A stretch of 56,730 bases of DNA. It comes from Microbacterium sp. 70-16. Lineage in GTDB: Bacteria > Actinomycetota > Actinomycetes > Actinomycetales > Microbacteriaceae. Numbering within the stretch: the stretch's first letter is position 1; each line of letters opens with the position of its first letter. The DNA lies in the NCBI RefSeq assembly GCF_001898315.1, contig NZ_MKTQ01000018.1, forward strand, positions 1 to 56,730, written 5' to 3'. The translations under genes were made by a program, and so were the position numbers. The notes under the pieces were generated by a model. That model saw nothing but the letters and a program-made list of their open reading frames with translations. It was not told where the DNA came from and did not search any database. Below, piece after piece: positions 47,185 to 56,244 of this stretch.

Positions 47185-48041
47185 ACTGGTCTGACATCGG
47201 GGATGCCATGTTCGGCGGCATCGCCGACTACGGGGCGATCCTCGCGCTCGTGTCGAACTCGATCTGGGCGGGCGCCGTCCTGGGCCTGGTCGGCGGCCTC
47301 ATCGGCGTCTTCATCATGCAGCGCGACATGGCCTTCGCCGTGCATGGCATCAGCGAACTGTCCTTCGCGGGCGCCGCGGCGGCGCTGCTGCTCGGCTTCG
47401 ATGTCGTGACGGGCTCGATCGTCGGGTCGCTGATCGCGGCCGCGCTCATCGGCATCCTCGGAGCGCGTGCGCGCGATCGCAACTCGATCATCGGCGTGCT
47501 GATGCCGTTCGGCCTGGGCCTGGGCATCCTGTTCCTCTCCCTCTACAACGGGCGCAGCGCCAACCGGTTCAGCCTGCTGACGGGGCAGATCGTCTCGGTG
47601 CAGAACGCGCAGCTGGGCTGGCTCATCGCGATCAGCGCGTTCGTGCTGATCGCCCTGCTGCTGATCTGGCGTCCGCTGAGCTTCGACTCGCTCGACCCGC
47701 AGTCCGCCGCGGCGCGCGGCGTGCCGACCGTGCCGGTCTCGCTCGGATTCATGCTGCTGCTGGGCCTCGTCGTGGCCGTCGCAGTGCACATCATCGGCGC
47801 GCTGCTGGTGATGGCGCTGCTGGTGACCCCCGCTGCCGCGGCCGCGCGCATCACGACCGGAAAGCTTGCGCTGCCGCTGCTGTCGGCCCTGTTCGGCCTG
47901 GTCGCCGCCGTCGGGGGCATCCTGCTGGCCGTCATGGGCACGCTGCCGGTGAGCCCCTACATCACGACGCTGTCGTTCCTGATCTACGTCGTCTGCCGCA
48001 TCGCCGGCAGCCGCCAGGGCCGCGTCGCGCGCGTGCGCTGA
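47181..48041 (+). CDS. znuB: Zinc ABC transporter permease
   Basis: A 286-residue ABC-3 family permease with about eight helices: AVLGLVGGLIGVFIMQRDMAFAVHGISELSFAGAAAALLLG is the diagnostic opening and HIIGALLVMALLVTPAAAAA the conserved cytoplasmic coupling region. GTG at 47181, no clear ribosome-binding site but coupled to the tiny frame above. With znuA and znuC it imports zinc. Confidence 0.94.
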   Translation: MNWSDIGDAMFGGIADYGAILALVSNSIWAGAVLGLVGGLIGVFIMQRDMAFAVHGISELSFAGAAAALLLGFDVVTGSIVGSLIAAALIGILGARARDRNSIIGVLMPFGLGLGILFLSLYNGRSANRFSLLTGQIVSVQNAQLGWLIAISAFVLIALLLIWRPLSFDSLDPQSAAARGVPTVPVSLGFMLLLGLVVAVAVHIIGALLVMALLVTPAAAAARITTGKLALPLLSALFGLVAAVGGILLAVMGTLPVSPYITTLSFLIYVVCRIAGSRQGRVARVR

Positions 48042-48085
48042 CCGCTCCCAGCCCGCTCCGAATGACCGCGGGTAGACTCGCGGGC

Positions 48086-48529
48086 ATGGCTCAGCGCAAC
48101 ACTTGGCAGCGCGATCGCGTGCGCACAGCGCTCGGCGACGCCGCCGGATTCGTGAGCGCGCAAGACCTGTACGCCGCCCTGCGCGAAGACAACACCGGCA
48201 TCGGGCTGGCCACCGTCTACCGGGCGCTGGCGACCCTCGCCGCGAGCGGCGAAGCCGACCAGCTGCAGAGCCCCGAGGGCGAGGCGATCTACCGCGCCTG
48301 CTCGACGACGGGGCACCACCACCACCTGATCTGCCGCAACTGCGGCAAGGCCGTCGAGATCGAGGCCCGCGAAGTCGAGGCCTGGGCGCAGCGCACCGCG
48401 GCGCAGCACGGCTTCACGCAGGCCGAGCACGTCGTCGACATCTTCGGACTGTGCGCCGAATGCTCCGCCGCCCTGCCCGCAGGCAGCGAGAGTCCCCACA
48501 CCCATGTCCACGCGGATGCCCGTGACTGA
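48086..48529 (+). CDS. zur: Fur-family zinc regulator (Zur)
   Basis: A 147-residue Fur-family repressor. FVSAQDLYAALREDNTGIGLATVYRALATLAASGEADQL is the winged helix. GHHHHLICRNCGKAVEIE supplies regulatory ligands and the first CxxC; IFGLCAECSA the second, forming the structural zinc site. A C-terminal HTHVHAD adds further His. Placement after znuACB, with a Zur box upstream, supports zinc rather than iron. TAGACT ends 7 nt before the ATG, so it may also be transcribed separately. Confidence 0.92.
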   Translation: MAQRNTWQRDRVRTALGDAAGFVSAQDLYAALREDNTGIGLATVYRALATLAASGEADQLQSPEGEAIYRACSTTGHHHHLICRNCGKAVEIEAREVEAWAQRTAAQHGFTQAEHVVDIFGLCAECSAALPAGSESPHTHVHADARD

Positions 48530-49556
48530 ACCGGCCCTCGCGCCGCGCACGCAACGTCTGGAGCGTGATCCGCGACTGCGCAGCGGCCTGCTGATCGGGG
48601 TCGGCGCGCTCGTCGTCGCCGCGCTCGTCGCGGTCGCCCTGCTCTCGCCGGGGCCGGCACTGCCGACGCGCGTGCAGGACGGCCTGACCCTCTCGATCAG
48701 CGTCCTGATCGAGTCGATGCCCTTCGTCGTGCTCGGCGTGCTGCTGTCGATCGTCGTGCAGGTGTGGGTTCCGCCGGGCGCGATCGAACGGTGGATGCCG
48801 CGTCGCGCGTGGGCCCGGCGCATGGTCCTCTCGCTGCTCGGCATGCTCGTGCCCGTATGCGAATGCGGGAATGTGCCGTTCGCGCGCGGCCTCATGATGC
48901 GCGGATTCACCGTGCCCGAGACGCTGACCTTCCTCATCGCAGCCCCCATCGTGAACCCGATCGTCATCATCACGACCCACCAGGCGTTCGGCTTCGACGA
49001 CGGCATCCTCATCGCCCGCCTGCTCGGCGGCTTCGCTGTCGCGAACCTCATCGGCTGGCTGTACAGCAGGCATCCCGACCCCGACGCACTGCTCACCGAG
49101 CGCTTCGCCGCCTCGTGCGCCGTCGCCCTCGACGCGGATTCCGCGCCGACCTCGGGCCGCGGGCAGCTCAGCCTCGCCCAGCTCATCATCGAGCTGCGCG
49201 CCGTCATGCCCGCCCTCGTGATCGGGTCGGCACTGGCCGGCGCCGTGCAGGTGCTCGTGCCGCGCGACGCGCTGCTGGCGATCGGATCGAACCCCGCCCT
49301 GTCGATCGTCGCGATGATCGCGCTCGCGATGATCGTCTCGATATGCTCGAACGTCGACTCGTTCTTCGCGCTGTCGTTCGCCGCGACCTTCACACCCGGG
49401 TCGATCGTCGCGTTCCTGCTTGTCGGCCCGCTCGTCGACGTCAAGATGCTCGCGCTGCTGCGTACGACCTTCCGCAGCAAGGTGCTCGTGGGGCTCGTCG
49501 TGATCGTCGTGCTGTTCGCCGTCGCCGTCGGATCGGTGGTGAACCTCCTTGCGTGA
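48504..49556 (+). CDS. DUF318 (COG0701) permease
   Basis: A 350-residue membrane protein with about ten helices in two repeats. LVPVCECGNVPFARGLMMRG...PIVNPIVII and IVSICSNVDSFFALSFAATF are the conserved DUF318 cysteine-containing loops. Members next to zur are thought to take part in zinc movement, though direction is unclear. ATG at 48504 (overlapping the zur end) or at 48516. It is followed by its usual partner, TIGR03943. Confidence 0.88.
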   Translation: MSTRMPVTEPALAPRTQRLERDPRLRSGLLIGVGALVVAALVAVALLSPGPALPTRVQDGLTLSISVLIESMPFVVLGVLLSIVVQVWVPPGAIERWMPRRAWARRMVLSLLGMLVPVCECGNVPFARGLMMRGFTVPETLTFLIAAPIVNPIVIITTHQAFGFDDGILIARLLGGFAVANLIGWLYSRHPDPDALLTERFAASCAVALDADSAPTSGRGQLSLAQLIIELRAVMPALVIGSALAGAVQVLVPRDALLAIGSNPALSIVAMIALAMIVSICSNVDSFFALSFAATFTPGSIVAFLLVGPLVDVKMLALLRTTFRSKVLVGLVVIVVLFAVAVGSVVNLLA

Positions 49557-50349
49557 TCTCATCGGAACCCGCCTGCTCGGCGTCGGGCTCGCTGCCGCGC
49601 TGTCGGCGTTGACGGTCGCGCTGTGGCTGACCGGGCAGCTCGGGCTGTACATCAATCCGGAGTCGACGTGGTTCGCCGTCACGATGGCGTTCGTCGCGCT
49701 CGTCGGCTGCGCCGTCAGCTTCGCGCTGCCGCGCGGCGCCGAGGCCGACCACGGCCACGACCACGGCGACCACGACCACCACGACCACGGTCACGAGGTT
49801 GCGCCGCGCCGGGCTTACGAGGCGGACGGCGATCACGACCACAGCCACGCACGCCCAACCCTCGCGGGCACGGCGGCGGTGGTCGGGGGCATCCTCGCGA
49901 CCGGAATCGTCGCGGTGATCGTCGTGACGCCGCCGGCGACCCTGTCGGCCGAGCTCGCGATGCAGCGCGACACCGGAACGGCCCCCCTGTTCCAGGGCGC
50001 CGACACGATCGCGCTCGCCTCGACGGGCGACACCGCCTCGTTCGGACTCGGCGAATGGGCGAGCGTCTTCGCGACCGCGACCAATCCCGAGGCGTTCGAC
50101 GGCGACGAGGTGACCCTGACGGGGTTCGTCACTCCCGCCGATGACGGCTTCGCCCTGACGCGGCTCATCATCACGCACTGCGTCATCGACGCGCAGCCCG
50201 CGAGCGTCGCGATCGCCGCCGATGCACAGTGGGAGACCGGCCAGTGGGTCACCGTCACGGGGACGATCCGCGACGACGACGGCACCCTCGCCGTGCACCC
50301 GACGAGCGTCGAAGCCGTCGACCAGCCGAAGGACCCGTATGAGTACTGA
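49549..50349 (+). CDS. TIGR03943 family putative permease subunit, histidine-rich
   Basis: A 266-residue membrane protein that typically pairs with DUF318 permeases. Two N-terminal helices, then a loop DHGHDHGDHDHHDHGHE, a third helix (GTAAVVGGILATGIVAVIVV), and a C-terminal OB-like domain (GDEVTLTGFVTPADDGFALTRLIITHCVIDAQPA) with a Cys. The histidine loop fits a zinc role. The start is a TTG at 49549 overlapping the previous stop; no better in-frame start is visible. Confidence 0.85.
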   Translation: MRDLIGTRLLGVGLAAALSALTVALWLTGQLGLYINPESTWFAVTMAFVALVGCAVSFALPRGAEADHGHDHGDHDHHDHGHEVAPRRAYEADGDHDHSHARPTLAGTAAVVGGILATGIVAVIVVTPPATLSAELAMQRDTGTAPLFQGADTIALASTGDTASFGLGEWASVFATATNPEAFDGDEVTLTGFVTPADDGFALTRLIITHCVIDAQPASVAIAADAQWETGQWVTVTGTIRDDDGTLAVHPTSVEAVDQPKDPYEY

Positions 50350-51754
50350 CGCGGGGTCGCGACGTGCGCGCACCCGCCGCCGGCGCTCTCGCGCGTTCCT
50401 CGGCGCGTTCGCGATCGTGATCGGCGTGCTCGCCGTCGTCGGGCTCGCCGGTGCCGCCGTGTCGACGGCGCAGGGCCCGCGGGTGACGAAGGTGAGCATC
50501 GATCCGGATGCCGCCGTGAACTCCGCCGGATCGCGCATGATCGTCACGACGACTCAGTCGCTCGCCGAGGTCGACCCCACGCAGGTCACGGTCACCCCCG
50601 CGGCCGACATCACGGTCGACACGTCGGGCCGCAGCGTCGGCGTGCGCTTCGCGTTGCCGCTGTGGGACGACACCGAGTACACCGTGACGATCGACGGCGT
50701 CACGGGGGTCGGCGGCGGGGCATCCACCACGATCACCGAGACGTTCCACACTCCGGCGCTGCAGACCTATCTGCTGCTGCGCGGCAGTGACGGCGACACC
50801 GTCTTCCAGACCGACCTCACGGGTGAGCAGGGCGTGCCGGTGTTCACCGACCCGCAGATCGAGGACTTCCGCGCGACCGCGAGCCACCTCGTCATCTCGA
50901 CGCTCGACGACAACGGCGAGTCGCACCTGATCGTCACCGACCTCGACGGAGCGAACGCACGTGAACTGCCGCTGCCGGGCCCCGGCACGGTGTCGAACCT
51001 GCAGAGCGCCGACCGCGGCAACCTCATCGGGTACACGTTCACCGATGCCGACATCGGGGCATCCGGAACCCGCGAGAGCATGCTCTACACCGCGTCGCTC
51101 GCGGCGGCGCAGGCGGAGGATGCCCCGACACCGATCACCCGCACGGGCGGCGAATCGCGCGTCGACGACTGGCGGTTCGTGCCGGGCACCGACAGCATCC
51201 TGATGCTGACCTTCGACGGTGCGCTGACGCTCGTCTCGCCCTCGGGTGGTGCGCCGGTCGCGCTCGGCAATGCCGTCATGATCGACGGCATCGCGCGCGG
51301 ATCGACGACCGTCGTGATCGAACGCGTCGACGGTCCCGTCGCGATCGACCTGTCGACGGCGCAAGAGCAGGCGCTGCCTATCACCGATCCCGACCTCGGC
51401 CAGACCGGCAGCGTGCTGCCGCTCGCCGACGGCACGACGCTGCGCTCACTCGCTCTGCTCGATGGCTTCACCGTCACGTCGACGACCGTCAACGTCGTCG
51501 ATGACGTGGGGCAGTCGCGGCCTGTCTTCTCGATCGACCCGGCCGATACCCTGCTCGAGACCTGCGTCTCGCCGAGCGGCCGCTACGCCGCGTTCCTCGT
51601 CGCGCCCGATGCGGTGAACAACGCGTATGACGGCCACCAGCTGCCGCTGCCCGAGCGCGTGCAGACCCACATCGTCTCGCTGACCGATGGCACCGAGGTC
51701 GTCGCCCTGACCGGGTTCGACATCTCGTGGTGCCAGAATCCGCCGCGGCTGTGA
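50339..51754 (+). CDS. Exported protein with Ig-like and beta-propeller-like regions
   Basis: A 471-residue protein: an Arg-rich start (RRARTRRRRSRAF), a signal anchor LGAFAIVIGVLAVVGLAGAAV, an Ig-like segment (VSIDPDAAVNSAGSRMIVTTTQSLAEVDPTQVTVTPAADI), then repeating blades such as ESHLIVTDLDGANARELPLPGPG and VDDWRFVPGTDSILMLTFDGALTLVSPSGG. A single Cys pair (TCVSPSGRY; SWCQNP) near the end could form a disulfide. It overlaps the TIGR03943 gene by 11 nt. No enzyme motif seen; function unknown. Confidence 0.72.
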   Translation: MSTDAGSRRARTRRRRSRAFLGAFAIVIGVLAVVGLAGAAVSTAQGPRVTKVSIDPDAAVNSAGSRMIVTTTQSLAEVDPTQVTVTPAADITVDTSGRSVGVRFALPLWDDTEYTVTIDGVTGVGGGASTTITETFHTPALQTYLLLRGSDGDTVFQTDLTGEQGVPVFTDPQIEDFRATASHLVISTLDDNGESHLIVTDLDGANARELPLPGPGTVSNLQSADRGNLIGYTFTDADIGASGTRESMLYTASLAAAQAEDAPTPITRTGGESRVDDWRFVPGTDSILMLTFDGALTLVSPSGGAPVALGNAVMIDGIARGSTTVVIERVDGPVAIDLSTAQEQALPITDPDLGQTGSVLPLADGTTLRSLALLDGFTVTSTTVNVVDDVGQSRPVFSIDPADTLLETCVSPSGRYAAFLVAPDAVNNAYDGHQLPLPERVQTHIVSLTDGTEVVALTGFDISWCQNPPRL

Positions 51755-52596
51755 CCGCGCAGGGCCCGGGCGCGGCGTCGCGCCGCAACAACTCAGGAGA
51801 CGCGGCCCGAGATCACGCCGAAACCCCGGATTCGGCCCCGTTAGGGGGTGCTGTTCCTGAGCTATTGCGGCCGGGGCTCGGTGACGCCCCCGGTGAGGGG
51901 CGGTCGGGCCGGATTGCTGCCTCTGGCGGCGCGACGCCGGGGCTGAATCGCGCGACGCGCGCAGCGCTGTCGGGGCTGCCGGTCGAGGTCGCGCCGCGCC
52001 TGCTCGGCGGTGTGCTCGAGGTCACGACCGAGGGGGTGACGGTCGCGGTCCGCATCACCGAGGTCGAGGCCTACCATGGCGTCGGCACCGGCCACGTACC
52101 CGACCCCGGATCGCACGCCCGCATGGGCCGCACCGCGCGCAACGCGACGATGTGGGGCGAGCCGGGGCATCTGTACGTGTACCTGAGCCACGGCATCCAC
52201 TCGTGCGTCAACGTCGTGTGCGGCCCCGAGGGGCAGGCGGGCGGTGTGCTGCTGCGCGCCGGCGAGGTGATCGAAGGGCAGGATGCCGCTTTCGCGCGCC
52301 GCCGCGCGGCGCGAACGGCCCGCGAGCTCGCGCGCGGCCCCGGCCGCCTCGGCGACGCGATCGGTCTGCGCCACCCGCGGCACGACGGCATCGACGCGAT
52401 CACCGGCGCCGAGTTCGCCGGCGCGGTCGCGCGGCTGTGGCTGCCGGCATCCGCCCCCGCTCGCATCGAGCAAGGCCCGCGGGTCGGCGTCGCCGGCGTC
52501 GCGGGGACGGATGCCTTCCCGTGGCGGTTCTGGATCGCGGGCGACCCGACGGTGTCGGTGTTCCGCTGGGGTCGCGGGGCGGGCCCGACAGCCTGA
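51751..52596 (+). CDS. 3-methyladenine DNA glycosylase (AAG/MPG family)
   Basis: A 281-residue frame; the AAG domain begins near 51955 (LSGLPVEVAPRLLGGVLEV). Active-site features TEVEAYHGVGTGHVPDPGSHARMGRTARNATMWGEPGHLYVYLSHGIHSCVNVVC are complete, and LARGPGRLGDAIGL follows. It removes alkylated purines. The start is uncertain: a GTG at 51751 overlaps the previous stop (GTGA), but the frame then passes through a palindromic element (51783-51870). A TTG at about 51865 is the only later start before the domain. Confidence 0.85.
   Translation: MTAQGPGAASRRNNSGDAARDHAETPDSAPLGGAVPELLRPGLGDAPGEGRSGRIAASGGATPGLNRATRAALSGLPVEVAPRLLGGVLEVTTEGVTVAVRITEVEAYHGVGTGHVPDPGSHARMGRTARNATMWGEPGHLYVYLSHGIHSCVNVVCGPEGQAGGVLLRAGEVIEGQDAAFARRRAARTARELARGPGRLGDAIGLRHPRHDGIDAITGAEFAGAVARLWLPASAPARIEQGPRVGVAGVAGTDAFPWRFWIAGDPTVSVFRWGRGAGPTA
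51783..51870. repeat. Dispersed palindromic element, copy 3
   Basis: CCGCAACAACTCAGGA (51783-51798) and TCCTGAGCTATTGCGG (51855-51870) form arms with two mismatches; 88 bp, as in copy 1. It lies at the start of the glycosylase frame and is open in that frame. Confidence 0.8.
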
Positions 52597-52643
52597 GCGA
52601 CCGAGCCCCGACCGAGCCCCGACCCGCCCGCCCGACCCCCGAC

Positions 52644-53270
52644 TCAGTCCTCGAGGATCATCTTCCGCACGGCGCGCAGTAGCCACGCGCGGTACGCGTC
52701 GATGCTCCACCCCGACTCGATCACGAGCTGGGTGTAGCCCTCGGGTGAGATCAGGAACGAGAACTCCGACGCGAGCTCGGCGTCGGGCCTCGCACTGTGG
52801 CACAGGCCCTTCTCGCGGTAGGTCGTGATCGAGCTGACAATGTCGTACCGGCGATTGGCCTGTAGCTGCTCAAGGCGCGCGGCGACGTCGGCGTCGGCGG
52901 CGGATGCCTCGAGCACGCGCGGCCACAAGCGCGCGACGCGCGCGTTGGCCCCGGCGACCCAGCCGAGGTGGAACTCGAGCATCTCGTCGCCGAGCAGCGG
53001 CGCGGCCTGCGCGCCGAGCTCGCGATGGTGCAGCGGGCCGTCTCCCTCCGACCCGGCGAAGGCGCTGTCGAAGCACGCGAGCAGCAGCGCCGGCTTGGGC
53101 CCGTTCTGCTTGACGGTCTCGAGCGAGACCCCTGCCTGGGTCGCGATCGCCGACAGTGCGGTGCCGGAATAGCCGCGCTCGCCGAAGATCTCAGCGGCGG
53201 CCTCGAGGATGCGCCTGCGCGTCTCGGCAGCCTGGGCTTCACGCAACGGGGACACATACGGCGGAGTCAT
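52644..53270 (-). CDS. TetR-family regulator
   Basis: A 208-residue TetR repressor: RRRILEAAAEIFGERGYSGTALSAIATQAGVSLETVKQNGPKPALL is the N-terminal HTH (with QNGPK in place of the common YRHFPSK). The C-terminal ligand domain is divergent. ATG at 53270. It faces a glycosyltransferase gene across a short region with a perfect palindrome, so it likely controls that gene and itself. Confidence 0.92.
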   Translation of the reverse strand: MTPPYVSPLREAQAAETRRRILEAAAEIFGERGYSGTALSAIATQAGVSLETVKQNGPKPALLLACFDSAFAGSEGDGPLHHRELGAQAAPLLGDEMLEFHLGWVAGANARVARLWPRVLEASAADADVAARLEQLQANRRYDIVSSITTYREKGLCHSARPDAELASEFSFLISPEGYTQLVIESGWSIDAYRAWLLRAVRKMILED

Positions 53271-53289
53271 TGACTTTCCTAACAGGGTG

Positions 53290-53302
53290 GTGAATACTTC
53301 AC
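53290..53302. promoter_or_regulatory. Palindrome between tetR and the glycosyltransferase gene
   Basis: GTGAA-TAC-TTCAC, a perfect palindrome with 3-nt centre, 20 nt from the tetR start and 35 nt from the glycosyltransferase start. Probable TetR operator acting on both divergent genes. Confidence 0.65.
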
Positions 53303-53337
53303 GAGTGCTTTCAACATCTTATCAGGGGGAAGATGTC

Positions 53338-54633
53338 ATGCTCTCGATCCTCATCTGCTGCACGCCCGTCCACGGGCACGTCGCGCCGTCGCTCGCCGTG
53401 GCCCGCGGACTCGTCGCGGCCGGTCACGACGTCCGCTTTCTCACCGGCGTCCGCTACCGCTCCGCGGTCGAGGCGGTCGGCGCGCGCTGGCTGCCGCTGC
53501 CGGTCGAAGCCGACTATGACGACCGTGACATGGATGCCTCGTTCCCGGGCCGCGTCGGCCTGACCGGCGTCGCGGGCGCCCGGTGGGATCTGCTGCACAT
53601 CTTCCTCGAGCCCGCCGCCGCGCAGCTGCGCGCGGTCGACGACGCCCTCGCCGTACAGCAGGCCGACGTCGTGCTGGCCGAGAGCATGTTCCTCGGCGCG
53701 ATGCTGCTGCTGTGCCGACCGGCAGACGAACGGCCGCGCGTCGCCGGGCTCGGGATCGTGCCACTCGGCCTGCGCAGTCGCGACACGGCGCCCTTCGCTC
53801 TCGGCATCCCGCCGCTGCCCGGCCCGATCGGGCGCCTGCGCAACCGCATGATGGCGTGGAGCACCGACCGCTTCGTCTTCGCCGAACTGCAGCGTGAGGG
53901 CGAGCGCCTCGCGCGCGAGCTCGTAGGCCACCCGCTGCGCTCGCCTGTCATGGACTATCCGTCGACGGCGGATGCCATCATCCAGCTCACCGTGCCCGAG
54001 TTCGAATACCCGCGCTCCGATCTGCGCGTGCCCGTCCACTTCGTCGGTCCCGTTGCCACGACGCCCGCCCCGGCCGGTGACCTGCCCGCGTGGTGGGACG
54101 ACCTCGCCGACGGGCGACCGGTCATCCACGTGACGCAGGGGACGGTCGCCAACGCCGACCTGGACGACCTCATCATGCCGACGATGCGGGCTCTCGCCGA
54201 CCGCGACGTGCTCGTCGTCGCGTCGACCGGCGGGCGCGAGATCCCGGCGGACGCCCTGCCCGCGAACGCCCGCATCGCCCCGTACCTGCCGTACGACCGG
54301 CTGTTCCCACTGCTCGCCGGCTTCGTCACGAACGGCGGCTACGGCGGCGTGCACTTCGCGCTCGCGCACGGCGTGCCGATCGTGGCGACCGGCAACACCG
54401 AGGACAAATCCGAGGTGTCGGCCCGCGTCGCGTGGAGCGGGGCCGGCGTGCGCCTGCAGCCGAAACACGGCGCGATCGCTCCGGATGCCATCGCGCGCGC
54501 CGTCGACCGGATCCTCGCCGAGCCGTCGTACCGCACGCACGCCGCGCGCCTCGGCACCGCGATCGCGGCGGCGCCCGGGATGCCCGGCATCGACGAGGTA
54601 CTGCGCGGACTCGTCGCCGCGCGCGCCCTGTAA
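53338..54633 (+). CDS. GT1-family glycosyltransferase (UGT/MGT-like)
   Basis: A 431-residue glycosyltransferase of the UDP-glycosyltransferase type. CTPVHGHVAPSLAVARGLVAAGHDV is the acceptor-domain start, VIHVTQGTVAN and LPYDRLFPLLAGFVTNGGYGGVHFALAHGVPIVATG the nucleotide-sugar site (the usual HGGxGT is here NGGYGG). Such enzymes glycosylate macrolides, flavonoids or sterols. Context with a TetR repressor and an FAD oxidoreductase suggests detoxification or modification of a small molecule. GGGGGAAG precedes the ATG. Confidence 0.9.
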   Translation: MLSILICCTPVHGHVAPSLAVARGLVAAGHDVRFLTGVRYRSAVEAVGARWLPLPVEADYDDRDMDASFPGRVGLTGVAGARWDLLHIFLEPAAAQLRAVDDALAVQQADVVLAESMFLGAMLLLCRPADERPRVAGLGIVPLGLRSRDTAPFALGIPPLPGPIGRLRNRMMAWSTDRFVFAELQREGERLARELVGHPLRSPVMDYPSTADAIIQLTVPEFEYPRSDLRVPVHFVGPVATTPAPAGDLPAWWDDLADGRPVIHVTQGTVANADLDDLIMPTMRALADRDVLVVASTGGREIPADALPANARIAPYLPYDRLFPLLAGFVTNGGYGGVHFALAHGVPIVATGNTEDKSEVSARVAWSGAGVRLQPKHGAIAPDAIARAVDRILAEPSYRTHAARLGTAIAAAPGMPGIDEVLRGLVAARAL

Positions 54634-54733
54634 CCACGCCGCGACCACGCCGCGACCACGCCACGAGCGCGCCGTCGCGCGCCCCCGAACTTCCCCCAAC
54701 CCACCACACGCACGTCAATTGAACGGATGCCTT

Positions 54734-56191
54734 GTGACCACCGAACCGACCACCGAACCGACTCCCCGACCCACCACCGCACCGACTGGTGACCAGACCG
54801 CCGCGGGCGAACGCCCCGGCATCCTGCCCGGCGAGCACCTTGCCGCGCTGCGCGGCCGCGTGCGCGGCGCGGTGTCGCTGCCCGGCGACCCCGACTGGGA
54901 CGACCAGCGCCGAGCATGGCAGCTGCTCGTCGATCAGCAGCCCGCGGCGATCGTCGTCGCGGCCGACGCCGACGACGTCGCGCAGACCGTCCTCGCGGCT
55001 CGCCGCCTCGGACTCGCGGTCGCCCCGCAGAGCACGGGACACGCGGCGGGCGCGATCCCGGGGCTCGCCGACACGATCCTGCTGCGCACGTCGCAGCTGC
55101 GCGAGATCGAGGTCGACCCGGGGGATGAGCCCGGATCTGCCCGGCTGCGGGTCGGCGCGGGTGTCATCTGGGCGGATGCCGTCGCCGCGGCCGGCGCGCA
55201 CGGACTCGCCGCCCTCGCGGGCATGGCGCCGTCGGTGGGGGTCGCCGGCTACACGCTCGGCGGCGGCCTCGGCTGGTTGTCGCGGTCGCACGGACTGGCA
55301 TCCGGCAGCATCGTCGCGATCGACGCCGTCGATGCGCGCGGCCGCGCGATCCGCATCGACGCCGACCACCATCCCGACCTGTTCTGGGCTGCGCGCGGCG
55401 GCATCGCTCCCGTCGTCGTGACCGCGCTCGAGCTGCGGCTCTACCCGATCGCGCAGCTGTGGGCGGGCGCCCTGATGTGGCCGCTCGACCGCGCCGCCGA
55501 CGTCGCGCACACCTGGCGCGAGTGGGTGCAGACGGTGCCTGATTCGGTGACGTCGCTCGCGCGCGTGCTGCGCTACCCGCCGATCCCCGAGATCCCGGAG
55601 TTCCTGCGCGGGCGCGCGTTCGTCGCCGTCGAGGCCGCGATCCAAGCCGATGCCGACACCGCCGCGGCGCTGCTGCAGCCGCTGCGCGCCCTGGCGCCCG
55701 AGATCGACTCGGTGCGCCCGATGGCACCCGCCGAGCTCGCCGGCGTGCACGGCGATCCCGTCGACCCCGTGCCCGCATACGGCGAGGCGATCGTGCTGAG
55801 CGAGATCAGCCCGCGTTCGATCGATGCGCTGCTGGATGCCGCGCTCGCGCCGGAGGCCGGCGCGTTGCTGTCGATCGAGGTGCGCCAGCTGGGCGGCATG
55901 CTCACGCCCGGGCGCGTCACTGGCGGTGCCGTGAGCGGAATCGACGGCGCGGGCCTGGTTTATGCCGTGGGTGTCGTGCCGTTCCCGGATGCGCTTGAAC
56001 CCGTGCGCGACGCCGCCGCGCACATCATGACCGGGGTGCGGCCGTACGCCGCGCCGGGCCTCGTGAAGAACTTCACGGAGGTGCCGGCACCGGCATCCGC
56101 CTTGTTCGGCCCCGCCGTCGAAAGACTGCGCGAGGTCGTCGGGGCGTGGGATCCCGAGCGGATCATCCGCACGGGTCATCCCCTGGACTGA
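54734..56191 (+). CDS. FAD-linked oxidoreductase (berberine-bridge/BBE type)
   Basis: A 485-residue PCMH-type flavoprotein. A Thr/Pro-rich start, then LVDQQPAAIVVAADADDVAQTVLAARRLGLAVAPQSTGHAAG; His in STGHAAG is the likely 8-alpha FAD attachment site. MAPSVGVAGYTLGGGLGWLSRSHGLASGS follows. The second covalent Cys of true BBEs is not evident. C-terminal WDPERIIRTGH is the usual BBE end in modified form. No signal peptide. It follows the glycosyltransferase by 100 nt and may be co-regulated by the TetR protein. Confidence 0.9.
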   Translation: MTTEPTTEPTPRPTTAPTGDQTAAGERPGILPGEHLAALRGRVRGAVSLPGDPDWDDQRRAWQLLVDQQPAAIVVAADADDVAQTVLAARRLGLAVAPQSTGHAAGAIPGLADTILLRTSQLREIEVDPGDEPGSARLRVGAGVIWADAVAAAGAHGLAALAGMAPSVGVAGYTLGGGLGWLSRSHGLASGSIVAIDAVDARGRAIRIDADHHPDLFWAARGGIAPVVVTALELRLYPIAQLWAGALMWPLDRAADVAHTWREWVQTVPDSVTSLARVLRYPPIPEIPEFLRGRAFVAVEAAIQADADTAAALLQPLRALAPEIDSVRPMAPAELAGVHGDPVDPVPAYGEAIVLSEISPRSIDALLDAALAPEAGALLSIEVRQLGGMLTPGRVTGGAVSGIDGAGLVYAVGVVPFPDALEPVRDAAAHIMTGVRPYAAPGLVKNFTEVPAPASALFGPAVERLREVVGAWDPERIIRTGHPLD

Positions 56192-56244
56192 CGGCTGGGG
56201 ACCGTCACCGCCGACTCGCGCACCCGTGTGCGGTCAGAGCGGCA

